Assembly (NCBI GenBank): GCA_001028025.1 | Contig: LDAQ01000001.1 | Coordinates: 65,436 to 129,435, forward strand | Source: Faecalicatena fissicatena | Lineage (GTDB): Bacteria; Bacillota; Clostridia; Lachnospirales; Lachnospiraceae | Length of the DNA stretch: 64,000 bases | Direction of reading: 5' to 3' | Shown here: in pieces, positions 25,959-36,785 of the stretch | Numbering within the stretch: position 1 is the stretch's first letter | Layout: every line of letters starts with the position of its first letter | The notes under the pieces: generated by a model | Seen by the model: the letters and a program-made list of their open reading frames with translations, nothing else | Database searches by the model: none | Told to the model about the DNA's origin: nothing | Translations under genes and position numbers: made by a program

Positions 25959-28694
25959 ATGCTTCAAATTTATGATTTAAAAACCGAGTATCTTCATGAA
26001 CCTATGGGAATTGACGCGGCCAGCCCCCGTTTTTCATGGAAAATAAAAAGCGATATAAAAAATGTCATGCAGAAAAGTTACAGGATTCTGGCGAGCTCTG
26101 GGAATGATGTTATATGGGACAGCGGAGAAGTTAACAGCAATGCAAGCCAGAGGGTTTATTATGAAGGAAATACACTGGAAAGCAGGCAGAAGATTAGCTG
26201 GAAGGTGTCTGTTACAGTTACGGATGGCCAGGGATACGAAGAACAAACGAAAAGTGAAACAGCACATTTTGAGATGGGGCTTCTGAGAAGATCCGACTGG
26301 AAAGCCAAATGGATAGAGCCTGAAAATGAGGTTGACCGTGATACAAGAAAACCTTCCCCGTATCTACGAAAAGAATTTTATGCAGGAAAAGGTCTGGTTT
26401 CCGCCCGGATTTATCAGACTGCGCATGGTTTATATGAATTCTGGATTAATGGGGTGCAGGGAACGAAAGACCTTTTTAAACCGGGATTGACCAGTTATTA
26501 TCATCGGATTCAGTATCAGACTTACGATATTTTGAATTTGCTTCAGGAAGGGATGAACTGTTGGTCTGTTATGCTGGGAGATGGCTGGTGGCGGGGTGTG
26601 ACAGGTGGTTCTGTCAAAAATAATTTTGGTTATAAACTGCATTACTTTGGACAAATAGAGCTTACTTATTCAGATGGTACTGTTGAAATTATTGGAACAG
26701 ACGAATCGTTTTGCACCAGTCTGGGAGGCCTGAGAGCTTCAGACATGCTGATGGGAGATGTTTATGATGCGGTACTGGAACCGAATGGGTGGAACAGGAT
26801 CGATTTTGATGATTCTGCGTGGCATCAGGTTCATTTGACAGAAGAGCATACAGATGCAGAGCTGATTGCATCCCGAAGCGTGCCTGTCAGAGAAAAGGAA
26901 ACTTTTGAGGCAGAGGTACTGACTGATATGGCAGGGAACCTGGTGTTGGATTTTGGACAGAATATCGCGGGATATGTAAAAATGAAACTGCGTGGCTGCA
27001 AAGCAGGGCAGACCGTAAGGCTGGTACATGGAGAAGAGATGAAGGATGGCTGTTTTTCCCTGGACAACATCAATCACTGCTCTATTCCGATTAAAAAGTT
27101 TCAGGAAGTCAAATACATTTGTAATGGAGAAACAGAAGAATCATATTGTCCTAAATTTGCAATTTTCGGTTTTCGCTATGTACTGTTGGCTGGTTACCAT
27201 GGCAATATCCTGCCGGGAGACTTTACTGCCATTGCAGTGTATTCAGATTTGGAGGAAACTGGGGATTTTACTTGTTCCAATATACTGATTAACAAGTTAG
27301 TGAAGAACAGCCGGTGGAGTCAGAAAGGCAATTTTATGGAAGTGGCTGTGGACTGTCCGACCCGAGAACGAAATGCATGGACGGGAGATGCACAGATTTA
27401 TGCGCAGACATCTTCCTATTTTATGAATGTCTATCCATTCTTCGAAAAGTGGATGCAGGATCAGGCAATTGAGCAGTATGCCAGTGGGAAAGTAGGGATC
27501 ACGTTCCCATCGACCAGCAGTGTCCATAATCCGCTGGAACTTGTATATATGAAGAGACAGAATCCGATGGCGGCGCTTGCCGGACCTGAAGGAAATGGGA
27601 ACATCGGTGAGGACTGTGCAGGGTGGGGGGATTCCGCTGCCTGGATTCCATATATTATGTATCTGTGCTATGGAGACAGCCAGATTCTTAAAAATCAATA
27701 TGAGACGGCCAGGAAATGGATAGACTACATGCTGTGCTGTGCGAAAGAGCATAACCCATTATATGAAAGACAGCCACAGTACCATCACAGTACGGATGGA
27801 GTACTGGATGCAGATTATATCTATGACACAAGGATGCATTACGGAGAATGGATGGAACCGATTCCCAAAAAAGAAACTGGAGAAAATCTGGCAGAGGCAT
27901 TTGCGCGTATGATGAAAGAAGGGAAACCAAAGGTTGCCACGGCATACATGTGCCGTTCTGCAGATAATGTTGCCTGTATGGCAAAGGTGCTTGGAAAGGA
28001 AGATGAATTTAGGTATTATACACGTATTGCGGGACTGATCCGGACTACTTATGGAAAATATCTGATCGGTGAGGATGGTATCATTGAACAGGGGCATCAG
28101 GCTGCATATGTCAGAGCGCTTGCAATGGGCTTATGCCCGGAGGATAAAAAGCAGAAGGTAGTTGAGCAGCTGGTCAGAGAGATAAAAGAGAATGGTTTTA
28201 AACTAAATACTGGTTTTTTGTCTACACCGTTTTTGCTCCCGGTACTTGTGGAATGTGGACATAAAGAATTAGCGTTTCGGCTTTTGGAACAGACGGATAA
28301 TCCGGGCTGGCTGCATCCGGTAACGCTGGGAAGTACGACGATTCTTGAAACATGGGATGGTATGGATACACACAAGGGATCCTTTAACCATTACAGTTAT
28401 GGTGCGGTCTGTGAATTCCTGTTCGGATGGGTAGCGGGAATCCGTGCAAGTTTGGAACATCCGGGGTATCAGGAATTTATCTTGAAGCCGACTATGGGCG
28501 GAACCCTTACCTGCGTTCAGGCTGAATATGAAAGCATATATGGAGTTATCCGTTCAGAATGGGAGCGGTCAGCACATGGGTGGAATTACCACTGTGAGAT
28601 TCCTGTAAATACAAGAGCGGTGGTGATACTCCCGGATGGAACGTGCAGGAAACTTGGCAGTGGGAAATATGATTTTGCAAACCGATTTGATTAG
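25959..28694 (+). CDS. GH78 alpha-L-rhamnosidase (first copy)
   Basis: 911 residues with the complete GH78 plan: N-terminal Ig/Bac_rhamnosid_N domains (YDLKTEYLHEPMGIDAASPR, LGDGWWRG), the (alpha/alpha)6 catalytic domain with DCPTRERNAWTGDAQIY (from residue 465) carrying the acidic catalytic residues, and the C-terminal beta domain ending near TCRKLGSGKYDFANRFD. It removes terminal alpha-L-rhamnose from plant glycosides or pectin fragments by inversion. No signal peptide, so cytoplasmic. It lacks the C-terminal helical extension found on the second GH78 at 34008. It sits in an operon with the pectinacetylesterase-like gene and GH3. Confidence 0.95.
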   Translation: MLQIYDLKTEYLHEPMGIDAASPRFSWKIKSDIKNVMQKSYRILASSGNDVIWDSGEVNSNASQRVYYEGNTLESRQKISWKVSVTVTDGQGYEEQTKSETAHFEMGLLRRSDWKAKWIEPENEVDRDTRKPSPYLRKEFYAGKGLVSARIYQTAHGLYEFWINGVQGTKDLFKPGLTSYYHRIQYQTYDILNLLQEGMNCWSVMLGDGWWRGVTGGSVKNNFGYKLHYFGQIELTYSDGTVEIIGTDESFCTSLGGLRASDMLMGDVYDAVLEPNGWNRIDFDDSAWHQVHLTEEHTDAELIASRSVPVREKETFEAEVLTDMAGNLVLDFGQNIAGYVKMKLRGCKAGQTVRLVHGEEMKDGCFSLDNINHCSIPIKKFQEVKYICNGETEESYCPKFAIFGFRYVLLAGYHGNILPGDFTAIAVYSDLEETGDFTCSNILINKLVKNSRWSQKGNFMEVAVDCPTRERNAWTGDAQIYAQTSSYFMNVYPFFEKWMQDQAIEQYASGKVGITFPSTSSVHNPLELVYMKRQNPMAALAGPEGNGNIGEDCAGWGDSAAWIPYIMYLCYGDSQILKNQYETARKWIDYMLCCAKEHNPLYERQPQYHHSTDGVLDADYIYDTRMHYGEWMEPIPKKETGENLAEAFARMMKEGKPKVATAYMCRSADNVACMAKVLGKEDEFRYYTRIAGLIRTTYGKYLIGEDGIIEQGHQAAYVRALAMGLCPEDKKQKVVEQLVREIKENGFKLNTGFLSTPFLLPVLVECGHKELAFRLLEQTDNPGWLHPVTLGSTTILETWDGMDTHKGSFNHYSYGAVCEFLFGWVAGIRASLEHPGYQEFILKPTMGGTLTCVQAEYESIYGVIRSEWERSAHGWNYHCEIPVNTRAVVILPDGTCRKLGSGKYDFANRFD

Positions 28695-28830
28695 ATTGCA
28701 TCGAATTCTGCAGAAGGAAAGCAGGCAGCTCCGGGGGGAAGTAGATTTCTTAAAACAGAATAGTGGTTGGATTACTTTAATTTGATAAAAGGGGTATACT
28801 TGGCGGCTGGCAGATATGGAGGTCAAAGTT

Positions 28831-31083
28831 GTGATTAAAAAATATGAAGATGAAATTCAGGCATTGCTGGAACAGATGACGCTGTCAGAAAAAACAGGGC
28901 AGCTGCGGCAGTGCGGCCCCTCCATTGCAGGGGCATTTGCCATGGATTTTGAAGAACTCGTCAATATGGTGTTTGACGGGCGCATCAGCAAGGAAAAGTT
29001 TCAGGAGATGACTGGTTCGGCTAATATTGATTTTCATGAGGAGGATCTGCGCGCAGGAAAGATTGGTTCATACAATGGAATTAATGATGCTAAGACAGCA
29101 AACTATTTGCAGAAAATTGCAGTGGAAGAAACAAGACTGGGTATTCCATTGTTGTTTGGATATGATGTCGTCCATGGATATCGGACAATATTTCCGATTC
29201 CGTTGGCAGAAAGTTGTGCTTGGGAGCCGGCGCTTTGGGAAAAGACGGCCCGCGCAGCTGCAAAAGAAGCAACGGCAGGTGGGAATCATATCACCTTTGC
29301 ACCCGTTGTGGATGTGGCAAAGGATGCCCGATGGGGACGTATCAGTGAGGGAGCAGGAGAGGATGCATACCTGACCTCAGCATTCGGGCAGGCGAAGGTA
29401 AAAGGATTTCAGGGGGAATCCCTGTCTGATGAAGATTCAATGGCTGCATGTATTAAACATTTTGCGGCATATGGTGCGGCTGAAGCGGGGAGAGATTATA
29501 ACAGAGTGGATATGTCCATGCAGCGGCTTTTTGAGGAATATCTTCCACCTTTTCGTGCATGTATTGAAGCCGGTGCGCGTGCGGTCATGCCGGCATTTAA
29601 TGATATCAATGGGGTTCCATGTACGGCCAGCCAATGGCTCATGAAGGAACTGCTCCGGAAGCAGTGGGGATTTGACGGGATGACCATCAGCGATGCCAAT
29701 GCGATCGCTGAATGTGTGGAGCATGGAATCGCTTCGGATCGAATGGATGCGGCATGGCAGGCAATTTGTGCAGGGGTAGATATGGATATGGCCTCAGACT
29801 GCTACAGTCAATGTCTGGAGGACCTGATTGAGAGTGGCAAACTTGACTCTGCCATTCTGGATGAGGCAGTTGCAAATATATTAAGGATAAAATTTGAATT
29901 GGGATTATTTGAACAACCCTGTCAGACCACAGACGAGAAGGAAGCGCAGGAAATGCTAAATCCTCAATCCCGTGCATTGGCAAGAGAATGCGCTGCAAAA
30001 TCCATGGTATTGCTTAAAAATGATGGTATACTGCCCCTTAAGCCAGATGTAAAACTTGGAATTGTGGGTGCGCTTGCAGATAATCGCAGTGAGATGATGG
30101 GAGCATGGGCGATCAGGGGAGATGGCAATGACTGTATTAGTATTGTAGATGCATGCAGGGCGCAGAATAAAACTTTTATTTACAGTACAGGAATTAAGAA
30201 AGATCCCCCTGATTGGAAGGAATCAGGCACAGCGGAGGTCTTCTGCGATTGTGTGGATGAAACGGAAGTCCTGAGGATTGCAGATGAGTGCGATGTAATT
30301 TTAGCCGTGGTCGGAGAATATAAGAACCAGAGCGGGGAGGCGGCAAGCCGTGCAGATATCAGTTTGTCTGATACACATATGAAGCTTCTGCATGTTCTGA
30401 AAGGTACTGGAAAGCCGGTAGTGGCGGTCCTGTTTAATGGGCGCCCTCTGGCAATTCCGTGGCTGAAAGAAAATCTGTCAGGTATTCTGGAAGCATGGCA
30501 TCCCGGAGTAGAGGCAGGCAATGCAGTCCTGGATATTCTGTATGGGTGTGTGAATCCTTCGGGTAAACTGACAACGACATTTCCTTATACATCGGGGCAG
30601 TGTCCCGTTTACTATTCGCATATTAATACAGGCCGGCCGGGCGGAAAAGCAAAATTCACATCTAAATATCTTGATACACCCGTGGAGCCGGCCTATCCGT
30701 TTGGCTATGGGCTTAGCTATACATCTTACACCTATACTAAGTTAATGGTGGAGCAGAAACCGCAGGGGATTTGTGCGTCGGTTATGGTGAAAAACAACGG
30801 CAGCCGCGATGGGGACGAAATCGTACAGTGCTATTTTAGGGATTTGACAGCAAAACGTGTGCGTCCGGTAAAGCAGCTGGCGGCGTTTAAAAAAGTGTCT
30901 ATAAAAGCAGGCGGGGAGAAGAACGTAGTTTTTGAGATACCATATCAATCCATGGGGTACTATGACTGGAGAATGAAGTTTGTGATTGAGTCAGGAAAAT
31001 ACGAGATATTTATTGGTGGGAATTCAGAAGAATGCCTGACAAAAGAAGTGGAACTTAAGGATGGTTTTACGGCCTTTTTATGA
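28831..31083 (+). CDS. GH3 beta-glycosidase (first copy)
   Basis: About 750 residues. The GH3 barrel is shown by FGYDVVHGYRTIFPIPLA, FAPVVDVAKDARWGRISEG and IKHFAAYGAAEAGRDYN, with the nucleophile in DGMTISDANA (Asp 288). The second domain (MVLLKNDGILPLK) and a C-terminal fibronectin-III-like domain follow. The start is set at GTG 28831 because GGAGG lies eight bases upstream; the ATG five codons earlier has no ribosome site. Cytoplasmic beta-glucosidase or beta-xylosidase activity is likely. It ends in the FnIII-like domain and has no C-terminal helical extension. Confidence 0.93.
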   Translation: MIKKYEDEIQALLEQMTLSEKTGQLRQCGPSIAGAFAMDFEELVNMVFDGRISKEKFQEMTGSANIDFHEEDLRAGKIGSYNGINDAKTANYLQKIAVEETRLGIPLLFGYDVVHGYRTIFPIPLAESCAWEPALWEKTARAAAKEATAGGNHITFAPVVDVAKDARWGRISEGAGEDAYLTSAFGQAKVKGFQGESLSDEDSMAACIKHFAAYGAAEAGRDYNRVDMSMQRLFEEYLPPFRACIEAGARAVMPAFNDINGVPCTASQWLMKELLRKQWGFDGMTISDANAIAECVEHGIASDRMDAAWQAICAGVDMDMASDCYSQCLEDLIESGKLDSAILDEAVANILRIKFELGLFEQPCQTTDEKEAQEMLNPQSRALARECAAKSMVLLKNDGILPLKPDVKLGIVGALADNRSEMMGAWAIRGDGNDCISIVDACRAQNKTFIYSTGIKKDPPDWKESGTAEVFCDCVDETEVLRIADECDVILAVVGEYKNQSGEAASRADISLSDTHMKLLHVLKGTGKPVVAVLFNGRPLAIPWLKENLSGILEAWHPGVEAGNAVLDILYGCVNPSGKLTTTFPYTSGQCPVYYSHINTGRPGGKAKFTSKYLDTPVEPAYPFGYGLSYTSYTYTKLMVEQKPQGICASVMVKNNGSRDGDEIVQCYFRDLTAKRVRPVKQLAAFKKVSIKAGGEKNVVFEIPYQSMGYYDWRMKFVIESGKYEIFIGGNSEECLTKEVELKDGFTAFL

Positions 31084-31161
31084 TAAATAGCCGTTAGTAA
31101 AAAGAGTCGGAAGAATGTGGAGACTTAATGAGCAGAAGTCACGGAAAGAGAGGATATAAAA

Positions 31162-32619
31162 ATGAGGAAAGTAAAAGATATGCGTCCGGATGCAAAAGTA
31201 CCAGCGAGTGAAATTACCGGCTTTGCCCTTGGAGGGATGGGCAGTAATTTTATAATTATGTTAGTTTCCAGCTTCCTGCTGGTTTATTACACCAATGTGG
31301 TCGGTGTGAGCGCTGCTGCAGTGGCCACAGTAATGGGTGTGACAAAAATTTTTGACGGTCTTTCAGATCTGGCGGCAGGATATATTGTAGACCATACCCA
31401 CAGTAAGTGGGGAAAATGCAGGCCATGGCAGATTCGGATGATATTGCCGACCATTATTTGTACGTTCCTTATGTTCTGGGTACCCTCAGGAATCTCGAGT
31501 GGTCTGAAAATTGCCTATATTTTTGTAACATACAACCTTGTTAATACAATATGTATGACTATGATAGGAGTATCTCATGCTGCACTGAACGGTTCCATGA
31601 GCATGGATCAGAAATCAAGGGGGCTGAACGGCGGTATCCTGATGGTTTTGGGAATTATTGGAGGAATAATCCTGAATTCTACTGTTCTGCAGATTACATC
31701 AGCAGTAGGCGGCGGTAATCCTTATACCCAAAGGGGATGGACCGCCATGATATTAATATATATTGCAGTTTACGCGGTATTGGCATCATTTGGATTCTTC
31801 TTTACCACAGAGCGTGTTACGGAGTCACAAAGAGAAAAAGCGAAGGCGGAAGTAAATGAAGGCGATGGAAAGAGGAAAAGTGAAAGTGATGTCAAGATAC
31901 TGGAAGCACTGAAGATTTTGATTCATGATAAATACTGGGTGATTTTTGTCATAACAATGATTTTTGTATTATACATGCAGACAAGCCTTGGTATGAGTAA
32001 TGTATACTATGCACAGTACGTTCTGGGGGATGTGTTTTATTATACACCATTAGGTAATTTCAATAGTATTGGTGCTCTGTTGGCTGCATTTATTACACTG
32101 TTCCTTATGGTAAAGATGAAAAAAAGAACAATCTGCATAAGCGGTCTGGTTTTTGTAGCGGTTGGTGCTTTCATGCCTGCGGTTTCCGTAAATATGACAT
32201 GGCTGTATGCGTCCTCTATATTTAAGGGAATTGGAACAGGTGTCTGTGCCTGCGTACTTCCAGGGATGCTGCAGGACAGTATTACATATGGACAATGGAA
32301 GTCGGGGAAGGATGTGCTCGGCATGGGAAATGCAGCGTATTCGTTCTGCAATAAGCTGGGGGCAAGTATTGGTACGATTCTTTTAGGTTTCCTTCTGGAA
32401 GCGGGCGGATTTGACGGTTCCCTTGCTGTACAGCCGGCCGGGGCGATTAGCGCAATTAAAGCTTTATATATATGGATACCTGGAATTGCGGTGATATTAT
32501 CAATTGCAGCAATGAGTTTTTATGATTTAGATAAAAAGTATGACAAAGTTGCAGCAGAACTAAAAGAACGAATGGGGCTGACAGAGAAGCCGGAAAAGAC
32601 GGAAAAGAGCGAAAATTAG
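31162..32619 (+). CDS. GPH-type (glycoside-pentoside-hexuronide:cation) symporter
   Basis: 485 residues, 12 predicted membrane helices. The family motif after helix 2, DGLSDLAAGYIVDHTHSKWG followed by KCRPW, is clear, as is the central loop rich in Lys and Glu. GPH carriers import mono-, di- or small glycosides with a cation. As the last gene of the PAE-GH78-GH3 operon it is the likely entry route for the rhamnosylated substrate. A good terminator follows. Confidence 0.93.
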   Translation: MRKVKDMRPDAKVPASEITGFALGGMGSNFIIMLVSSFLLVYYTNVVGVSAAAVATVMGVTKIFDGLSDLAAGYIVDHTHSKWGKCRPWQIRMILPTIICTFLMFWVPSGISSGLKIAYIFVTYNLVNTICMTMIGVSHAALNGSMSMDQKSRGLNGGILMVLGIIGGIILNSTVLQITSAVGGGNPYTQRGWTAMILIYIAVYAVLASFGFFFTTERVTESQREKAKAEVNEGDGKRKSESDVKILEALKILIHDKYWVIFVITMIFVLYMQTSLGMSNVYYAQYVLGDVFYYTPLGNFNSIGALLAAFITLFLMVKMKKRTICISGLVFVAVGAFMPAVSVNMTWLYASSIFKGIGTGVCACVLPGMLQDSITYGQWKSGKDVLGMGNAAYSFCNKLGASIGTILLGFLLEAGGFDGSLAVQPAGAISAIKALYIWIPGIAVILSIAAMSFYDLDKKYDKVAAELKERMGLTEKPEKTEKSEN

Positions 32620-32635
32620 ATTATCAGAGCAGAAG

Positions 32636-32672
32636 ATCCGGATGAAAGAATGACTTTCATCCGGATTATTTA
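32636..32672. terminator. Bidirectional terminator between GPH symporter and AraC genes
   Basis: ATCCGGATGAAAG (32636-32648) and CTTTCATCCGGAT (32654-32666) form a perfect 13-bp stem followed by TATTTATC; it serves converging genes. Confidence 0.85.
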
Positions 32673-32688
32673 TCATGACGAAGAGCAG

Positions 32689-33879
32689 TTAAATATGGCG
32701 CTGATTTCTGTATTCACGGGGCGATACCTGATATTCTTTCCGAAAGGCGTTGCAGAAATGCGACTGACTGGAAAAGCAGAGAAGCAGGCTGATTTCAGCG
32801 ATTGAACGGTTTGTATTGCTAAGCAGCGCTTTTGCCTCTTCCAGCTTACAGCGCAGGATAAAACGACTTGGAGGAAACCCGAGCGCTTTCTGGAACTTAC
32901 GGTCCAGCTGGCTTTTACTTAAATGCATATGGGAAGCAAGCATGTCAATGCGCAGCGGCATGTGTGTATTTTGCCGGATATATTGCAGACATTCGAAAAT
33001 ATCGAAGGGAATATCCTGGTTCTGTTTTGCATTATGGACTCTTTCGGTAAAGTCAAGAAACATTGCATGGGACATATCGTTCATGGCGTCAATGGAATTT
33101 GTGTTTTCAGCCTTCTGGAGATAAAGATCACTTAACTGATATGCAGTTTTCAGATCCAGTCCCCCTTCTATAGCAGCACGGGTTGCCAGTGTTGTTGTAC
33201 ATATAAAAATATTTTTTAGCTGGCGCAGACTGGAATGAGCCAGGGTTCCGATATGCATATCCATGGAGGTGGAGCATCTTTCCCGTATACCCTTTACGTT
33301 CCCGTTCTTTACGTGGGCAAGAGTCTCTTTTTCATAATTACTTGCAGCTAAATAAGATGAAAAGTTATTGTATTCCATGTTGGATTCTAATTGACGCTTT
33401 TGGATTTCTTTATGCAGGAGATTATTTTCAAGCATGAGTGCCTGGGAATTTTCTTCCGTTTCATGATTCAAATAAAAGTTAATCAATGACAGGACATTTT
33501 GAAGATGCGGCAGTGAATAGCCAGATGTTCTTCCCAGATAATTCACCAATTGGTCCTTGGTGTCGAGCGGAAGCTGATATTGCTCCATAATCTGATGGAC
33601 GATGCTAAAGTTTATTGGGGTTAAGGCAACAGGGCCGACTACAATCAGATGCTCGAACTCCGGGGTGTGTATGAGACCGTAAATAAGGTTTTCCTGCGTT
33701 TGAAAATATGTTAACAAGGGCGTTTTATCAAAAAACGTATGTAAATGCCTTCCGATCAGATCAACAGGCGGCAGAGGGTGTTCCCAAAATAATTCCTGAT
33801 CATGAAAATAATGAAGCGGATAGGTATGGCATTTGCTGATAATATTACAAAATTCCTGGATATCCTGTACAGTTCTCAT
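32689..33879 (-). CDS. AraC-family transcriptional regulator, long N-terminal sensor
   Basis: 396 residues. The C-terminal 100 residues have both AraC helix-turn-helices (IDMLASHMHLSKSQLDRKFQ and AEISLLLCFSSQSHFCNAFR). The 290-residue N-terminus is not a simple cupin and resembles the long sensory regions of YesN-like AraC proteins. AAGGAGG precedes the ATG. It is divergent from the second rhamnosidase operon starting at 34008, with about 130 bases between, and is its likely regulator. Confidence 0.9.
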   Translation of the reverse strand: MRTVQDIQEFCNIISKCHTYPLHYFHDQELFWEHPLPPVDLIGRHLHTFFDKTPLLTYFQTQENLIYGLIHTPEFEHLIVVGPVALTPINFSIVHQIMEQYQLPLDTKDQLVNYLGRTSGYSLPHLQNVLSLINFYLNHETEENSQALMLENNLLHKEIQKRQLESNMEYNNFSSYLAASNYEKETLAHVKNGNVKGIRERCSTSMDMHIGTLAHSSLRQLKNIFICTTTLATRAAIEGGLDLKTAYQLSDLYLQKAENTNSIDAMNDMSHAMFLDFTERVHNAKQNQDIPFDIFECLQYIRQNTHMPLRIDMLASHMHLSKSQLDRKFQKALGFPPSRFILRCKLEEAKALLSNTNRSIAEISLLLCFSSQSHFCNAFRKEYQVSPREYRNQRHI

Positions 33880-34007
33880 AAGTCCTCCTTTGTATTTAAA
33901 ACCTCTGAGATTAAAATAGAAAGATGACTTAATTATAAAAAAATGGCTTTAATTTTGCAAGAAATAAATGTGTAAATATTTTATCTTAAAAGAGATGGAG
34001 GTAACGT

Positions 34008-36758
34008 ATGAAAGTTTATAATATTTTGATAAATGGTAGAAAAAATCCTATGGGGATAAACTTTTCGAGATTAGTATGCTCCTGGAAAGTAAAAGGCGCC
34101 ATTGGAAAAAATCAGGCAGATGTACACGTAATTGTGAGTATGAAGTCAGATTTTTCCACGATCTGTTATGAGAAGTACGGAAAGAATCTGTTAAGCATGG
34201 CAGAGCCATTAGATATAGAATTGATGCCCCGTACCAGATATTACTGGAAGGTAATAGTTAAAACAGAAGCAGGGGAGTCGGGGACAAGTGAGACAGCATT
34301 TTTTGAAACAGGTAAAATGCAGGAAGAATGGTATGGGAAGTGGATTACCATGCAGGCAGAGGACATCTATCATCCGGAGTTTAAAAAGGAATTCCAGCTG
34401 ATGGAAGGCTGGAAAAAGGCTGCTCTTTATATTAGTGGTCTGGGTGTATTTGAAGCATATCTGAATCATGAAAAAATCGGTGAAGATTATTTAGCCCCGT
34501 TTACCGGTGATTATAGAGACGGGGTGCAATATTGTACTTATGACATAACCAAATTGGTATCCGCACAGAACACATTTTCTGTGCTGTTGGGAGATGGTTG
34601 GTTCAAGGGGCATCTTGGCTATACCGGATTGAAAGAAGTGTTTGGCAGCCAATTTTATTTAATTGCAGAGATTCATGTGGAATATGAGGATGGAAAAGAA
34701 ATTATTATAGGGACGGATGATACATGGGAGTATCATGGATCAGACATTATGTGGAGTGATATTTATAACGGGGAGTCTGTGGATGAACTTTATTGGGAAG
34801 AGAGAGATAATCCATGGAAAAATGCCGTAGCAGCATCGGGGTATCATTTGATAGACCGGGAGTCATTACCATTAACAGGTCAGGAAAATATCTTAGCAAA
34901 GCATGTATTGTATACGCCTTTAGGGGAGACTGTGCTGGATTTCGGACAGAATTTTGCAGGGTATGTGGTCTATCAAGGCAGTATGAAGCGGGATGAAACA
35001 TTAAAGTTGGAGTTTGGAGAAATACTTCAGGACGGCAATTTTTACCGGGATAATTATCGGGCGGCAAAAGCACAGTTTCAATACCGTTCGGCAGGAAAAA
35101 CACGGCTGGCGAGGCCTCATTTTACATATTTTGGGTTCCGTTATGTAAAGGTTGAAGGAATCGGAAAGATTAATCCAGAAGATTTTACTGGGATAGCGCT
35201 TTATTCAAAGCTGGAGAGAACCGGACAATTTCAGTCTTCCAGCAAGCTATTAAACGCTCTGTATGAAAACACTGTTTGGGGATTAAAAAGTAATTTTGTT
35301 GATATGCCAACGGACTGTCCGCAGAGAGATGAGCGGTTAGGCTGGACGGGAGATGCGCAGGTATTCTCTGGAACTGCCAGTTATCATATGGATACAAGAG
35401 CGTTTTATGAAAAATACCTGAGGGATTTAAGGAAAGATCAGGAGAAAAACGGAGGCAGAGTTGCTATGTATCTTCCGAATCTTCAGCCAGGGTTAAGCTG
35501 TGCTCTATGGGGAGATGCTGCAACTATAATCCCGGCGGTATTGTTTACGCATTATGGAGACCAGGAACTTTTAAAAGAACAGTATCCACTCATGAAATCC
35601 TGGGTAGATTTTATCACGCTGGAGGATGAAAAAAGGGGCAGAAAGAACTTATGGGACTTCGGATTCCAGCTGGGAGACTGGCTTGCACTTGATGGAGTGA
35701 CAGAACAAAGTATGACAGGGGCGACCGATGTTGGATTCATAGCATCCGCTTACTATTACGGATCTGTAAAAAAGGTGGCGGAAACAGCACGGATATTGGC
35801 ATATGAAGAGGATGAAAAGGAATATCAGAAACTGGCAGACGAGATTAAGGATGCAATTTTTTATGAATACTATACACCTTCGGGAAAGCTGGCTGTGGAC
35901 ACACAAACGGCTTATTACCTGGCGCTGCACTTCAAGCTTTACCGAACAAAAGAGGGTGTAATAGAAAGTCTAAAAAGAAGGCTAAAGAGGGATTGTTATG
36001 AAATAAAAAGCGGTTTTGCAGGAGCTCCTTTAATGTGTAATGTATTGGCAGAGGCTGATTTGATAGAACTGGCTTATGATTTCTTATTTAATGAAGAATA
36101 TCCAGGATGGTTATTTGAGGTTAAGATGGGGGCTACAACGGTTTGGGAAAGATGGAATTCTGTTTTACCCGATGGAAAAATCAGTGGAAACGGCATGAAC
36201 TCCCTTAACCATTATGCATATGGGGCAATAGCAGAATTCTTATACCGTTATGCTGCGGGAATTTATCCGGTATCAGCCGGGTTTAAGAAAGTGAAAATTG
36301 CACCTAAGCTGACACGCTGTCTGCAGTGGCTCGACTGTTCTTATGAATCTGCAGCGGGAAGATACAGAATAAGATGGGAATTCCTGGACGATGGTGACGT
36401 GAGTATACATGTAGAAATCCCGTTTGATGCAGCTGCGGATATCGTACTGCCTGACAGTGACGCAGTCTATCAGGGAATGCCGGCCGGCTGTTATGATTAT
36501 CGTTATAAACCGAAAAAGGACTACCGATATCTGTTTGATAGAAATACCCGTCTGAAGCAGTTAAAAGGGAATAAAGAGGCAGTTGAGATTGCAGGCAGAG
36601 AATGTATGCAGCTGAAGCGGCTTTTAGAGCAGGGGGATAAAGAGGTTTTGTCCCAGTCCCTGCAGGAGCTGTCAGAAAGTGCTTTTTCAGGCTTACCGAA
36701 AGAAGAACTGGGCAAAGCCATTGACAAGATTACTAAAATAAAGAGTTATTCAAGGTGA
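34008..36758 (+). CDS. GH78 alpha-L-rhamnosidase (second copy) with C-terminal helical extension
   Basis: 916 residues. N-terminal domains (PMGINFSRLVCSWK, LLGDGWFKGHLG) and the catalytic toroid with TDCPQRDERLGWTGDAQ (from residue 435) are typical GH78. After the C-terminal beta domain there is an extra segment of about 80 residues, with NTRLKQLKGNKEAVEI then LPKEELGKAIDKITKI. Related segments end the GH3 and esterase proteins of this operon. Cytoplasmic. First gene of an operon with a tannase-like hydrolase, GH3 and an esterase, suggesting action on rhamnosylated, acylated phenolic or pectic glycosides. Confidence 0.95.
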   Translation: MKVYNILINGRKNPMGINFSRLVCSWKVKGAIGKNQADVHVIVSMKSDFSTICYEKYGKNLLSMAEPLDIELMPRTRYYWKVIVKTEAGESGTSETAFFETGKMQEEWYGKWITMQAEDIYHPEFKKEFQLMEGWKKAALYISGLGVFEAYLNHEKIGEDYLAPFTGDYRDGVQYCTYDITKLVSAQNTFSVLLGDGWFKGHLGYTGLKEVFGSQFYLIAEIHVEYEDGKEIIIGTDDTWEYHGSDIMWSDIYNGESVDELYWEERDNPWKNAVAASGYHLIDRESLPLTGQENILAKHVLYTPLGETVLDFGQNFAGYVVYQGSMKRDETLKLEFGEILQDGNFYRDNYRAAKAQFQYRSAGKTRLARPHFTYFGFRYVKVEGIGKINPEDFTGIALYSKLERTGQFQSSSKLLNALYENTVWGLKSNFVDMPTDCPQRDERLGWTGDAQVFSGTASYHMDTRAFYEKYLRDLRKDQEKNGGRVAMYLPNLQPGLSCALWGDAATIIPAVLFTHYGDQELLKEQYPLMKSWVDFITLEDEKRGRKNLWDFGFQLGDWLALDGVTEQSMTGATDVGFIASAYYYGSVKKVAETARILAYEEDEKEYQKLADEIKDAIFYEYYTPSGKLAVDTQTAYYLALHFKLYRTKEGVIESLKRRLKRDCYEIKSGFAGAPLMCNVLAEADLIELAYDFLFNEEYPGWLFEVKMGATTVWERWNSVLPDGKISGNGMNSLNHYAYGAIAEFLYRYAAGIYPVSAGFKKVKIAPKLTRCLQWLDCSYESAAGRYRIRWEFLDDGDVSIHVEIPFDAAADIVLPDSDAVYQGMPAGCYDYRYKPKKDYRYLFDRNTRLKQLKGNKEAVEIAGRECMQLKRLLEQGDKEVLSQSLQELSESAFSGLPKEELGKAIDKITKIKSYSR

Positions 36759-36785
36759 AAAGGAGCCTGACACGGAGGAACGTTT